DNA from: Apoda limacodes
Taxonomy: Eukaryota; Arthropoda; Insecta; Lepidoptera; Limacodidae
DNA: 64,000 bases
Direction of reading: 5' to 3'
Assembly: GCA_946406115.1 (NCBI GenBank)
Contig: OX291541.1
Location: forward strand, 20,243,908 to 20,307,907
The notes below the pieces were generated by a model, which searched no databases, was not told the origin of the DNA, and was given only the letters and a program-made list of their open reading frames with translations. A program made the translations under genes and the position numbers. Every line of letters begins with the position of its first letter. Position 1 is the first letter of the stretch. Shown here in pieces: positions 10,853-23,726 of this stretch.

Positions 10853-11575
10853 TTACAATCGTTTACACATTGTTATAGCTAGAAAGCCCGTCGCAGTGAA
10901 TGGGGTTTTCTTAGCGGTTAACGCGCAGACTAGTATCTTCGTTGGGTTGTATCGGACCTTTTTAAACACAATTAAGTTCTTTGAAGTTTTTTCTTCACAA
11001 CGGACCATGAGGTGTTTGCAAAATCCGTGTAATGAGCGTTCAGCAGTACTGTATGTTGTCGATGGACTACATATTTTAAAAATGTAGTTATTGGATTCAA
11101 ATTGGGTTTTCAGAATCGATTTGTGTTGTTTGGGTTCATTGCACAGCAATTCATGTACATATATACCTATACATGCCAATTCCTAACTCTCAATGGCTAG
11201 TGCCCATTGGTGTCTGAGAAGAAGGTCCCTAGTCGAGTGACCGTGGCAAAAGCCATATTGACAGTGACTCACTGGGTCATGTTTTTTTAGGTATCTTAGA
11301 AGCTGTGTGTTGATCACACGCTCCATCATCTTGAAGACGAGAGAGGCAATAGTATTTGGTCTCTTATTAAAAGGATCTGATTTATTGCCTTTATTTAGAC
11401 ACCGGGTTCACATTCGCAGTCTTCCACAAAGACGGGTATTGCCTAGTGTGATAGGAAAGCGCGAAGAGGCGCGTGAGTACAGGACAAAACTCAGGATCAC
11501 ACTGTTTAAGCACCACTGCTGGTATACCATCTTGCACATGCGACTTATGAATGTCTAGAGAAAAATGCCCACCGG
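10853..11575 (-). pseudogene. Non-LTR reverse transcriptase fragment, antisense, internally deleted
   Basis: The minus strand first (11570 to about 11400) encodes DGIPAVVLKQCDPEFCPVL then TRLF and SLWKTANVNPVSK. Around 11340-11225 it encodes ASLVFKMMERVINTQLLRYL followed by a YGFCHGHST motif. These are the finger/palm blocks of LINE reverse transcriptases (the KVMERVIN..LL.YL and Q(Y/F)GFR.GRST motifs). After 11180 the frame resumes with VRYNPTKILVCALTAKKTPF, the block that normally follows the catalytic region. The motif A, VPQG and FADD region is therefore missing. Stops and frameshifts are present, so it is dead. The clade (Jockey/R1-like) is not settled. Confidence 0.72.
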
Positions 11576-12540
11576 ACCTCCCGCTGTGTTATAGATTTAC
11601 GTCATAGTCTTACCGCACCTCGGTATAGTAGGTGGTACAACGGATTCGTCGTTCATATGCAGTTTGATTGAGAATTCTTCTGTGAAAGACCGATCAAACT
11701 ACGGTAATTTTTTGACAAATTTTTGCATAAAATATTCCAATTCACGCAATCCATGCCAATGAATTTCATCCAAATTGGCCAGATAAATCGGTTTGTGTGC
11801 ATGGAAATAAGTCCGGTCAAGACATTAGTCAGAGGAGCCAAGAGGTGCATCCACTAAGTTGGCATATCTAAGGCAAGTCCAGTAAGGAGCTAGTATGTTC
11901 CTTTATATCTGGTATTCTCTTTGAAGAAATTAAACCACCGAATACATAGGTCGGAGCAAATTTGTGAGCAGATAGCGCTGCATAGTTATTGGTCCGAGAA
12001 CTGAGCCACTCATTGCTGTGCGGTATTGACGTGATAGGGATGTGAAATTCAGGTGCCTGAAAAGTCCATTCAAGTCCGTGTCACCGCTGCTGTGAGACCT
12101 GTAAAGGCACGCATAAATGCGAAGTCATGCGTAAAGTTCATATAACGATACGCAAAAGATGGTTAACTCATGCTAAGCCCTATATTCCTAAATTCCTAGA
12201 ATGCAACGGAGTTCTGTACGTGTCGCTACCAGATCCGGTTTGAGGCAATAGTCGTTAGGTACCTAACTGGGAAGTTCCGGAAACTCGGGAAACTGTTATG
12301 TTGAACCAGTCTCTATTTGCATTTCTGCCCAGAAATGTATAAAGCTCACAGTGAACTTCGGCAAAGTTAAGTTAAAGCTTCAAAGACTTTACCTAAATAA
12401 ACGTACACAACATTAATACCTTCTTACGTCTGCTGTACGTTTATTAAAGAGGATGGCATATTTAAAAAATAGATTAAAAAATAAATTCAAAAGGTATAGT
12501 TAAAAAAAAAACCAAGGAAGTGTAAAGTAATAACTGAAGT
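11576..12540. other. Possibly 5' continuation of the antisense retroposon; otherwise unrecognised
   Basis: The composition is higher in GC than the neighbouring DNA, and the minus-strand frame at 11653-11850 is open. I could not match it to a known LINE domain, so its relation to the element at 10853-11575 is a guess. No host gene was recognised. Confidence 0.3.
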
Positions 12541-13164
12541 TTATTTTTTAAAAATAATATCGTCTAAATGCTGACCCTCTCTACGACGGCACTCCTCTAA
12601 CAGCAAACGGAAATAATTGAAATCTTTCTTCAGTAATACTGGTGTAATTGCTGCCATTTCACCACGGATATTCTCCTTGAGCTAATCGATGTTTCTCGGA
12701 TTATTGCTGTAAACTTTGTGTTTGAGGTATCTCCACAAAAAATGGTTACGATAAGTGTAAGACAGACGATCTCTTGCGAGTAGACATTTGTAGATCTTCT
12801 TGTACAGACTGCATAACTCTCTCAATATTGTCTTCGGTCCTAGATGTTCTTGGACGACCTTTTATTTTTGTTTTAAATCTTGAACCGGTAATTTCAAAAA
12901 GCTTTACCCATATTTTAATTAAATTAGCACTCAGAGCTTGACTATTTGACCGTAGTCCATATTCAGAACAATATAGTCGACTAGTAACAATTTGTGAACG
13001 AGATTTCTCGTAAAATGCGCGACGCTTCCCGTCGAAGTGACTAATAGTGACAAAAACTCCATCAGCCCGCCTACCCAACTATAGTAGGCTCTCTACCCGC
13101 CTGCGCGCTTCCAACTCCGCAAAAAAGATAATGCAATACGTACGTTCTATTGCGCCACTCTGTA
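12541..13164 (-). mobile_element. Internally deleted mariner-like (Tc1/mariner superfamily) element
   Basis: The minus-strand frame from 13078 encodes an amino-terminal helix-turn-helix region with LIKIWVKLFEITGS and a GRPRTSRTEDNIERVMQSVQ block, typical of the DNA-binding part of mariner-type transposases. After about 12770 it switches frame to a C-terminal block, HFLWRYLKHKVYSNNPR then LKENIRGEMA and ending GQHLDDIIFKK with a stop at 12541-12543. The whole catalytic D..D..(D/E) core is absent and a TAG sits inside the second block. The outer end at 13164 (minus-strand tacagagtggcgcaatag) looks like a mariner terminal repeat next to a TA. The opposite terminus was not found. Confidence 0.78.
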
Positions 13165-13924
13165 TTTAAATAGAGACTTGTTTTATATGAACTGTTCCTA
13201 TGGGTATATACACATTTACTAGATATTTACTAGATCAGCTAGTTACTGTTTGTGACTCGTTTTTAACATCAGGCATCCCTACATACTTTTATGCCTTTTT
13301 GAATTTTTTAACCGTCTTTTTGTCGTTTTTAACCTATCTTACATACCCATTATGTTAAGGTTGTGGGCTTTAAGGATAAGGAAACACAATTGAATTTTTG
13401 AACAGCCTTTCTATCTGCTAAATGTTATGGTTGGCTATAGGCTTATAACGCAAATATGGTGATGATAAGATAAATTAAAGCAGTCAATGATTGGTAAATA
13501 TCGTTTATGTATTCTCTGTCATACTGTTTACGCGCATTTTCATCTTGTGGTCGATAGTTGCGCCGTTGAAATCTTATGTTTCTATTTATCTAAAATAACT
13601 ATAAACTTTTATTGGATACAGACAGATTTGAGTATTTTCTTTCCAGCCTTTTGGTATACATTGCTAAGTATAGCTTACTTTCTATAATAATTTCAGCAAC
13701 GTTCGGAGCGTTATTCCTAGTCCTTTGATTCCAGCGAATTCCTTACTACGATTCCACATTATCGTTTCATTTGGTGAGTACCTACTAATTTTAGGATAGT
13801 CACCTTTTTAGGATCTATGTCTTAAACAACTTTGGTTCTTTTGCAATAGTTTCCTTTTATTGCCATAATTCGTTGGCATCGTAATTATACTTAGAAACAA
13901 ATTAAGCAATAAGCGTTTTAGCAG
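13165..13924. other. No gene recognised
   Basis: AT-rich. The open frame at 13487-13687 is hydrophobic but shows no recognisable domain. Confidence 0.4.
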
Positions 13925-14060
13925 AGTAAAGTGCAAAAAACTTTTCTGACCTTATGTATGATCGCTAGTGTCCTGTAGGTTTACACCGTTTTAATATGAC
14001 GACTGTAGTTTTGATTTTTGACCTCCGGATCAGAAATATTTGTTGCATTAAAACAATTAT
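13925..14060 (+). repeat. Dispersed repeat with ttttaatatg..gactgtag, copy 1
   Basis: It shares the order cttttctgacc, atgatcgctagtgt, ccgttttaatatgac, gactgtagttttgatttttg and a final gttgca with copies near 36625-36690 and 62735-62850. The latter lies in the CSP intron. Class unknown. Confidence 0.6.
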
Positions 14061-15229
14061 ATCACCTATATTAGTTTCATTTAGGCCAGTTATATTTCAC
14101 AGTTGATTTTACATAAATAATCAGACCCATATCTTGTTTAACGTGTTTATGGAATAGGTATAAATAACGGCACGCACGATAATACGTTACCAGTTACCAA
14201 GCCAAACAGATATAGGATGTGCAATACGGTCACAATATTATAAATACGGGATGTTTGACGCTACACGCAGATATTTTTTCGACCAGCAACCGTATTGCTG
14301 GTTTAATAAATCTCAGGCACCACGATCGCTTAAGTTTATACGTAATATATTAATGTTGTCTTAATTTTCCATACTCGGGGCTGTTCATAATCTACTAACA
14401 TATATCCTGGTAACATCCGCTTTGAATAAACGATGCTGAGTTGCAACATTCACTGCTGCGTAAACAACAAATTATACAACATCCCCTTGGTACGCAAACA
14501 GCTAATGAATTCATGAGGCTCTCAAATTAAAGATACATGCTACGTGACGTCATAAGGTTACACGGAGATAGAACAGAGAAGGTTTCTTTTCTTGTAATAT
14601 TTAACGTAGGGTTATTCTAACATTGTCACAGTACAAGGACAGAAGCAGTAGGTAAGTTCTATAAAAATGGATTCGTCATTTCTGAGTGTCTGTAAAACTT
14701 TTAAACGAACATCTAAAGATGATTCTAAAAGGCTTCAAATGCTAAAAAACTTTACCAGAAATACCTCATATGATAGGGTGTGAAAAAAATCATCCCTCTA
14801 ATATGTTAAATATTTTTTCTTAATCTTTATAACATGACTTGCGGATCACAAAACACACATCTGTGTCAAATTTCATAAGGATGTACCCAAAGACGGCGGA
14901 AGGCTGTGATAAACAGATGGACGGGCATGGCGAATCTACAAGGATTCACTAATAAATAACAGATTAAACAACCCGAAAGAACAAATATATGACAAATAAA
15001 ATATTTAGCAGAGTTTCGAAAAATCAAATTCAAATCCAAAATCTTAAAAACATTTTTTTTGTAGCTTTTTTATTGCGGTTTCTATAAGTATAAATATAAG
15101 AAGGGCATTAAGAAACGAAACATTTTTAGAGCTATGGTATAATTAAAGGTATGGGCCCAATACTGGACATCCATCTATGACTTATGTAATTGCATGATAA
15201 TTAATGACACATTACGATCAGGGGATGCA
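14061..15229. other. Repeat scraps, no gene
   Basis: Positions 14640-14960 resemble retroposon 3' tails (gtcaaatttcataaggatgt, then an acagatggacgg run). The remainder is AT-rich. Confidence 0.35.
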
Positions 15230-15600
15230 CCATGGATAGTCATCCACCGTTGGCGCATAGACGTGTTCATGTATGTGTGTTTACACATATTTGCATAGAT
15301 TTTGTGTATTCGGTTGGCCTGGTTCCTGCGTGATTAATGGAAACAGGTGTACACCCGGGAAGTTTCTTGTCACTTCTTCTTCCCTTAGGCTTGTTTCCGA
15401 AGTGACAGTACGTTATATGGTGTGCATTTGTTGCCGGACTGTCGTGTGGGAGCTGGGCTACTTCATGATATACAACGTCTGTGAGTGTGAGTATGTGTAT
15501 ACATATGGGTATGTGTGCACGTTTGTGTGATGCGCCCTCTCGCATTTGGAACCTCTCTGGCGCTGGGTGGCCGATGGTGGATTGCAGCGGGTTATTAATA
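15230..15600. other. GC-richer island of unknown nature
   Basis: Long overlapping open frames occur on both strands (15273-15530 plus, 15267-15545 minus), which suggests loss of stop codons through higher GC rather than a real gene. TGTG-rich stretches at 15480-15530 are simple-sequence like. A transposon fragment is the likeliest explanation, but no domain was recognised. Confidence 0.3.
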
Positions 15601-15989
15601 CTATATTTATTGTATTGTTATACTTGTACCTATGTAAGTTTATACATATATGTATATTTTTTCTAGTAGTATAAATTTTTGATACACTGTGTTTTAATAT
15701 AAATCAGTTTTAAGTTCAGAGTACGTGTGTTCGCCCTGTAATGTTAAATGTAAACTTGTGTGTGTAAATCTCAATATGAATCGGATTTATATTTTGTTCC
15801 TTTACTACACACATTGTAACTAATACAATAGCAGTTTTATTGGAGTTGCTTGAGTGTGTCATGCTCTCTCAAAGTCACTGCGGTGGCGGCACGTGCGTCG
15901 GGTCGTTACGTTCCCTAAAACATGGTTGAGCGAAGCGATGGCTGATTCATGTGTCATACTTGTGAACAGGTACCGCTGTGGAGGCTGGT

Positions 15990-16215
15990 CTGCTCTTGCA
16001 AACTTCTTTCTATTCTTTGTATTCGGTCATCGGTGTAGGATTTTAACGGCAACTCTTCAATTACTAAACGAATAATATTTGACGTTTTCAAGTAGCTTAT
16101 GTCCTTTTCCGGGACTCAAAACTATCTGCATGCCAAATTTCATCTTGATCGGTACAGTGGTTTCACCGTGAAAAGGCAACAGACAGATTTACTTTCGCAT
16201 TTATAATATTTATTA
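15990..16215 (+). repeat. RTE-like 3' tail, plus strand
   Basis: It contains attcggtcatcggtgtagga, agcttatgtccttttccggg, actcaaaactatctgcatgc, caaatttcatcttgatcggt and ends ctttcgcatttataatattt. These are the successive landmarks of the family. Confidence 0.7.
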
Positions 16216-16544
16216 TTAAATTATATTCACATGGATAGTATGGATAATTTTAAGGATATGTAAATATATGTATGTACATATGATTGTGCAAAAATATAAT
16301 TATGATGGCGCTAATGCCACTAGTACTATTAAATATCGGAATTCTCTTAAATATCTAAATTCCTTCACTCGATTAACGATATTTGACGCTTCACATGGTG
16401 CGCCCCCTATGCTACATAAAAGCAAAAAAAAAAAAAATTTAAATGTTTGACTTTGTTTTTTGTAGCTTACTTACTTATTTTTTATAACCTGTTGTATTGG
16501 TACATATTGTATACTCTTTAGCTAATTATCAAAGTATTGTATTA

Positions 16545-16675
16545 TTACTTTAAATGGAACTTCTTGCCAGCTCTTTTTGGCAGAAATTAACATTGTTTAC
16601 ATTGTATTGACGATTCAAAAGTGTTCTTAGAAACCTACTTGAATAAAGTATGATTTGAGTTTGAGTTTGAGTTGA
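16545..16675 (+). repeat. LINE 3' end with TTTGAG tail, copy 1
   Basis: It contains cttcttgccagctctttttg, gcagaaattaacattg, ttgacgattcaaaagtgttc, cctacttgaataaagta and then (TTTGAG)n. A second copy is at 21760-21866. The short hexamer tail is typical of a non-LTR retrotransposon 3' end. Confidence 0.65.
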
Positions 16676-18029
16676 GCTATTATTTAAACATATATGCTGT
16701 TTTCAATGAAAGCAGAAATTCAAAAAATAAAAAATGATTAACAAATGCCTATTTTTTTACTAAACAAATTTAAAAGAATTTGCAAAACGCAATTTTATTA
16801 TTTTCAATGTGTAGAATGTAGGTACCATATTTTTTTTTTTTTTAAATTGATATTTAAAACTAAAAAAAAAATTTTTGTGTTTCTTACTCTCATTAGACGC
16901 GGCGCGATTATGATGAAATTTTCTTTAAACTTTGATCTGTTGAATCTTACTTAGTTTTGAAACAAAACATTAGGACGGACGCTGACCCGTCATTGAACGA
17001 AATTCTTCCTGCTTAGCGTCCGTGCTATAGTGAAATTAAAGAAAATTTAATATTCTACTACTTTCTGAAAATATAGTACACATAAAACACTTAGTTTAAT
17101 TAAGAGACAAATAACTGAAAAAAGTCACAAAATTTTGATGTTTTTACCCCATATCAAGTTAGCACAAGGTCCTCGAGGCCAAAAAAATTTTTTTAGATTT
17201 CACGCCCCAGAGTATCCCTTAATAACATACCAATTTCATTAAATTCGGAATGATTTCCAGATAGAAAGTGATATCGACTGGACTAATTAAGTTAAGTCTT
17301 TGGTATAAAATGCAATGAATAAAGAAACACATCACAAATGTATATTTATTTAATAACAGAAAAAAATATTAATATAAATACACATGTTGTTTTTGATATC
17401 ACTTGAGTAAAACAGACTGTTTTTAATTCTTAAACTTCTCTTGGTTTAACTTAGACACAGTATTAATATTACTACCTAACTAGCAAGCCATTTAAGCACT
17501 CTCAGGCAACTCAAATGTTCAGAACGGCCAACTTTGAAATTATTAATACAGAAACACAGACCCTCTTGTTTACCTACAATAGGCACCTATACAACTTTTG
17601 ATTCAAGCCTCCTCCGCGTCAATCCGTTAATTTGGAACTAATTGAATCGCTCCTGTGCAAAGACCCTTTGTTATATGAAAGTTTGTTTCGTAAACTAACA
17701 GCTTATTTGTGCCAGTTGTTGCCGTACTTTTCAAATTGTTATTTTGGTGAAAAACAAAAAAAAAATGGAATGAAAACATTCTATTTTTTCTCCGTCCCTT
17801 TAACTATTTTTGCCAAAAACCAGCTCAAATTAGGTGCTTCAATTTTTACTTGCAAAAATATCGGAATTCTTAAAAAAATCCTATTCCCTCTGTTGGATAC
17901 TGACCTTATGTGATAGCCGTCTCGACGTAGGGGTGATAGTCCGTGTGTCCTATCGTCAGTTGAACCTAGTTGAAGAAGAATTTTACTTTAAGAGATGTCA
18001 ATACAAAAGGGGAAAGTAAGAAATTAATC
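16676..18029. other. AT-rich, no gene recognised
   Basis: Open frames at 16745-16954 and 17632-17913 are low complexity or lack any recognisable motif. Confidence 0.35.
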
Positions 18030-18480
18030 AAAATGTTATGTCGTAGTCACCGGACTTGGTGCTGTTGGTTGCTGGCGGTTGCTGGAATCCGAATCAAACC
18101 GGTCAATTCCGGCGCAGTGTATAAGCTGCCTTAGAAGTATGCACCCGATGTACTGTCCACTAGTACTACACTTCACCATAACCGTTGTCTCCGTTGACGA
18201 TATGTTTAATACAATAAAACTCCGATCACAGCATTCCGTAAGTTGGTATTCTGCGTAACTAATCGCAGGCCGCAAGTGCCGCAACCGTGTGTATGCGTCA
18301 AACGTTGACCGTGCTTCCGTATAAACTAGAAAATTCGCACTGATGAACGTGCGTTCCGTGCGAGCCTACACCAAGGTCAAACACACAAAGCGAGTGACCT
18401 AGCACGATTTTCTTTACCGAACACCCTGTTTTGCCCCATAGGGGATCCCTTAGTCCAGTAAGGAACCCACGTGCTAAATT
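18030..18480 (-). promoter_or_regulatory. CpG-richer block, speculative minus-strand promoter/first exon
   Basis: The segment is visibly richer in CpG than the AT-rich flanks. On the minus strand a TCAGT initiator-like motif occurs near 18338-18342. A long open frame with an internal ATG (MVKCSTSGQYIGC start) ends at 18036-18038. Its direction and position are compatible with a 5' exon of the TRPM gene 13 kb away, but the peptide is not recognised and no convincing donor was found. It could also be transposon-derived. Confidence 0.22.
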
Positions 18481-18736
18481 ACAGACTCAGCGTTAATATG
18501 TCATATATACAAGAATGCCTTAGATTCTTATATAGTATAAATAAAAATGTAGGTATGTAAACTAAATAGTACATATAGTGAACTGTTTAAAGCGTTTTTT
18601 TCTTATATAGGACTTAGCTATTCGGGCTTAGTTTGATATACCTACCAGAGTAAATCGCGTCACCAACGAAACCGCCCTAGCATCTTTTATCTACATCAGT
18701 TCTACTTAGAAGGTCACTGATGTACATGCTATAAAT

Positions 18737-19060
18737 CTAATACCTTTAAACGAGCAATTCTTGTATATGTATATATATAGATATATAATATGAATCTCGG
18801 AAACGGCTCCAACGATTTTCATGAAATTTAGTATGCAGGTGGTTTTGGGATGGTAAATCGATTTAGCTTGGTTTCATTTTTAGAAAACGTCGTTTTATCC
18901 GTGTTTTCAGGCAGTGGTAAACTAAAAAACTTCCTGACATCTATTGGCGGGTAGTAATAAGCAACACTAAAGCTATTTGACAATAGATTGCGTTTTTAGT
19001 CAACGCTTTAGCTACTTGACAAAAGATGGCGTAGTTAAAAAAACCCCCCCAGGTACTAAA
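18737..19060 (+). repeat. Repeat with gacaatagatggcgttg, copy 1
   Basis: It starts taatacctttaaacgagcaa and contains gaatctcggaaacggctcca, cgattttcatgaaatttagt, a gacatctattggcgggtagt motif and ends caggtacta. Copies 2 and 3 lie at 42383-42726 and 49036-49709. Confidence 0.75.
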
Positions 19061-21759
19061 TTTATAAAGAGGATAAATGTTGTTAGTTTGTTTATATGTA
19101 GAGGGTACCCAGAACTACTGCACCAAATGCACCTGTTTGAAATAATACTTTAATATATTTAAAAGGTACATTATTCCAGATAGACAAACATATATTGTAA
19201 TTATGTTACAGTCAAAAGGCGAAATCCGTCAAATCTAAGGCTAGACTAGTTAATGCCCGGTTCACACAAACTTCTCACAATAAATGCTCTGATTCCGATA
19301 CTCGGTCGGTATTGGTTTAAAAAAGTTTAGTGAAGCTGTTTAAAATTAAATAGCAAATCATTATCACAACCTAACCCAACTGGAAATAAAACACATAAAT
19401 ATGAAATTTAAGTTTGTATAAACCAGACTTTGACTAGTCAATCCTCAGGTTTGACGTATTTCCTAGTTAAACTACAGCATACACATAAGAAAGTAATGAT
19501 ATTTGTCGACTGAGTCGGCAAAAGATCTACTTAAGATAGATAAATGTTCAATCTGGACAAAGTACTACAAGCGCTAGTCCTCCCGCATACCCATCTGTAT
19601 CTTTTAATTTTCAAATATCCGATTTAGAACACGATATTTGTGGGAATAAGCATTTTGTTAAGCAAACGGCTTAAATTCTTCATTTGGCTAAATAAATAAT
19701 TAAAATAGACCACTATTTAAGTTTGATTATTATAATTTAAGTTTGCAATTAGACCGAAAATTCAACGTCAATATTGATTTTGGTAATTAGTTTCTACGAA
19801 GTGAAAGGGTTATCTATCTTACTCTTAGTTTGATTTTATTTATAAACATAACATTTAAAACACAGTACAAAAAACATTTTATGACTGCAAAATTAGAGTT
19901 GCGCCTATTTTGAAGTACTTACCTATATAGGTAAGCGTTTGTGTGTTAGTGTTGTGTGTGTGTTGTATATATGTAGGCTTCGATATACATAACTCAGAGC
20001 ACAATTAATAAAACGCATTCTGCTTCCAACTCTTATTAGACTAACATTTTAACGCACAAATATACACTCACAAACGATAAAGAAGAATTGTAAATCATTG
20101 ACAAAACAAAGACGCTTTCATTTTAACAAAGCCAGCAAAAAGCAAATGCATCCGCAGCAACAGAAAGTAAAAACTGAGCTCTTGAAGCATACTCAGGCTA
20201 ATTGCCTGCAGTAAGAGATGCAAAGCAGCGGCAGACGGGACGGCATACAAACATTAAGTTCTGTAACTATAGGCTTGCTAACCCAAGTGCATGAATTTTC
20301 GGGACAATTTCATTCAAAATGCGGGACGTGGCTAAAAACGCGGGACCCAGGTGTAAGAGTATAGGGAGGCGAGAAATATTATTAGAAATTAACTTTAGTT
20401 TTCAAATTTTATAGATTTATTAAGAAATTAGGCTTTAATTATTTCCTCGCGGGATTAGGTCATATTGCAGTATTCTTACGAGAACTCCATGATAAACCGG
20501 GATAACAAGTATATTATAATATGTGATTTTTTCAGGACAAATAGCCCTATTGGTCATCCCTATGCGACATAAAAGAATGCTGCCGTGTGGTTTCACCAAG
20601 AGAAAGATATCTTGTGAAACCCCTAAGCCCTTATCCCTGAGCCATAAACCAGGTTACCCTTTTCTCCATAGTTACATGTGTTAAGATAGATAGCATTAGT
20701 AAAGTAAAAGTAAATAGACAATATACTTTGACATATTCATTCCATGATGACTGGTTGCTAGGTTACCAGAATGACTGTTATCTGTCTTTAAAAATAAAAA
20801 ACTCTCATGTATTATAAAAGTGACTATCCTGTGTAAAACATTATTAACTTTGAATAAGTGTTTCTGAAGAAGTGTTGTGTTATTTTGTGTTTGGGTGTAA
20901 TGCGATACATAAACAATTCGTCAAATCTATGAACGGTTTTCTTCATATAGGATTTTACTTCTTTTCTATTTCCTCGAAGCAAGTCTCTGTAAGTAAATCG
21001 TATATTTCATATTAACATGAAGTAATAGTGTCATACAGTTTAACCCACAGAAACATCTGCTCCTTATCCGCCTCTTCAAATATTAAGTTATCTCAATGTT
21101 CCGTTGTGACTGACGGAATAGTGACGTAAATGAAGAGAGGCTTTTATGTATTAGTCAGGATAAGGATGTTTTCCTACTCGAGATACTCTGCTGATTACGA
21201 CTTTTTCCGATGGTCTCACGAATATTTTTTTTTATCCATATCTCTGTATGCCCAATATTCTCTAGATTCAATGCTCGAAAGTTTAGCCGTACCATGAAAC
21301 GGGATGATTAGAGTCCCGCACACATCGTTACCGAGATGCGAATTCTAAGAAACGGGACGTACCGCCTCTCACGAGACGGTTGGCAACACTAGCTGTAACT
21401 GAGTTTTCCAGGTGACTTGGAAATACAGTAGGTCCATCATCCATTTTAAACTTCAAAAATATTTTATTTTTAGATTAGACCAGACATAAAATTGACCTAC
21501 AAAAACGGATAATAGACAAAAATAGTGTAAAAAAAAGGATGTGTGTTTATTTTTTACATTTATTTAAGCTACGTTATAATAGCTTCTGTATAATTTGTGT
21601 AACTTAATCATCAAGTGTTGTATTATAGGAAATTTTCTTCCAATAACTACTTTATAAGCATAAGGTATCATTTCTAGGTTATTTTCCATCTCTGTTACAA
21701 ATCGGGTCAATCCATTTCAACGAGTACGTCACATGCGATTGTATTATTAATAAATAGTT
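19061..21759. other. Intergenic DNA, one weak repeat
   Basis: Around 20268-20560 the repeated use of gggacgtgg and gcgggaccca suggests an old dispersed element. A possible relative is at 21285-21395. No gene recognised. Confidence 0.35.
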
Positions 21760-21866
21760 TAGTTTTATGCCGGCAGAAATTGACATTGTTAAATAGATTG
21801 TATTGACGATTCAAAAGTGTTCTCAGAAACCTACTTGGATATATAATTTGATTGATTGATAAAATA
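21760..21866 (+). repeat. LINE 3' end, copy 2
   Basis: It matches 16545-16675 from ggcagaaattgacattg through ttgacgattcaaaagtgttc and aaacctacttgga, ending in a (TTGAT)n-like tail rather than TTTGAG. Confidence 0.6.
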
Positions 21867-23726
21867 TGTTCTTTTTCTTTTATCTAATTATGTTCTTTTA
21901 GTACATAAAATAAGGTCACCCCCATTGTTCCGTTTCAACGTAAAGAAATAGTGCTATTTTCTCTTCTAACTTCATGAACATTACATATTGACACATTAAG
22001 GCTATGGCGTACCCTAGCAATAGCCTGCCGTTTCGAATAGTGTACAAAGACATATTACACTATTGAAGAGTACAAAGACACACTGAAAAAAATAATGAGA
22101 ATAGCATATGTAACGAAATAAAAAGGAAAACTTCCATAGCTAAGTAGGCTTTACAACTTAATGAATCTTACAACTTAATAGTCAATTAACTTAAATAATG
22201 TAGTCGGTAAAGTAAAAAATTCATAAAAATTCTATTGAAAGGCACTTAGATGAAGTTGTTACTTGTGTAAAACAGGTATTAAATATAAGTTTATGACCCA
22301 TGTAACATTATAGGAAAATAAAATCATAACATTCTGAATACTAATACTTACTTTACGTTCTATTTCGGGCAAAGCGCTTGGCGGTACAGGGTACAAACAC
22401 AAAGTAACACATACAAGCTTCAAATCTTGCAGTGATCATAGTATGTGTGAGCTCTAAATTATAACAACAAATAACAAAGTGTGGGACGGGCCCGAGCCAT
22501 TTACCGTCTTAAATCACCGTTACAGCGCCATCTAGCTATTATTAAGCGAAACAGCAATACATGTGTTTGTTGGAAACGATATATAAAGTAAAGCAAATGT
22601 CGGGCTTGGTCAGTCACTGGATGGGTGCTCGCTTAGCGGCACACTTTTAGTTTGTGTTTGTAAATTACGTAAACCATTTACGTTAAAGGTAGGTACGGAA
22701 CCCTCGGTGTGCGAGTCCGACTTGCACGTCTCCGGTTTTTTTATAATCGGTTTAATCTGTTAAATAATTGAATTAGTTCCTACTAATAAAACTAATGAGT
22801 TAATTATAAATCTTATTTTAAATGCAGTGATTATATGTATAAGCATGTATTTAAGCTCTTCTTGGTTGAAACACAGCCTAGATAACCTAGTTCAGGCACC
22901 CGTCTTACTTATATCTAAGCAAAAATTGTGTTCATAGTTTTATTTTGTGGAACCTAATTCTTATGATGTTTTTGTTATTTAATTTACAAGGATGTTTCAA
23001 GTGTCATTTTTTTTAACCATTATGTCAATATGTAGTCTATCTGAATGCTAATATTTATTCTGTGGCCGTAATTTAGTGGTAGCTCCCTCTCCGAGTGAAT
23101 TTCGGAAACGTCAATGATTCGACCCTTATCTCATGAATTGTAATCAGGAGAAAATGGCTCGTTCCAGAAGTTATTCAGACTCGGTCAGGCGTGTGTCATT
23201 TTTATTGGCTGTCACTTTGTAAAAATTGATTTAGCTCGTAATTTTTAACTTGAAAAAGTTGTTTACATAAAATAGAAAGTAAACAACAAAAAGCAGTAAA
23301 AAGGTTAAGTTTATTCTATTATGTATTGTAATAGTATAAACTGACACGTTTTTTTTTTTCGAAATTTACATGATTAATTAATAGTTATTTCAGATACAAG
23401 TGCGGTAAATAGAATATTACGAATAATTGCCAAATTTAAAGCACAAGAACTCATTTTTAAAAAGTAATATTTACTAAAGACAAAGCAGTTTTGCAATGAC
23501 ATGGCGCTTTCTTGCAGAGGCGCGCAAGCAAGTTTTTTTTCTCACGAGGCAAAGGTCTACCCAACGTACAGCCAAATAATGTTCAATATATATTTGCGAA
23601 AACAATTTAAAATAAGTATTTTTAATGACATATTCAACATTAAATAATGTCCTGAGGTATTTATTATCTACTTATTACTTATAGAGCGTGCACACTTATA
23701 AATAGTTGATTTTTTAAACATTAAAA
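21867..23726. other. Intergenic DNA with repeat scraps
   Basis: A truncated minus-strand end of the GTTCCGTACC family lies at 22685-22742. A tRNA-like SINE scrap (tttagtggtagctccctctc, then acgtcaatgattcgaccc) is near 23070-23130. A C/A-poor AT-rich region fills the rest. Confidence 0.45.

Noticed and set aside
15267..15545. Paired 85-92-residue frames on opposite strands
   Set aside because: Explained by locally higher GC and TGTG simple sequence; no domain seen.
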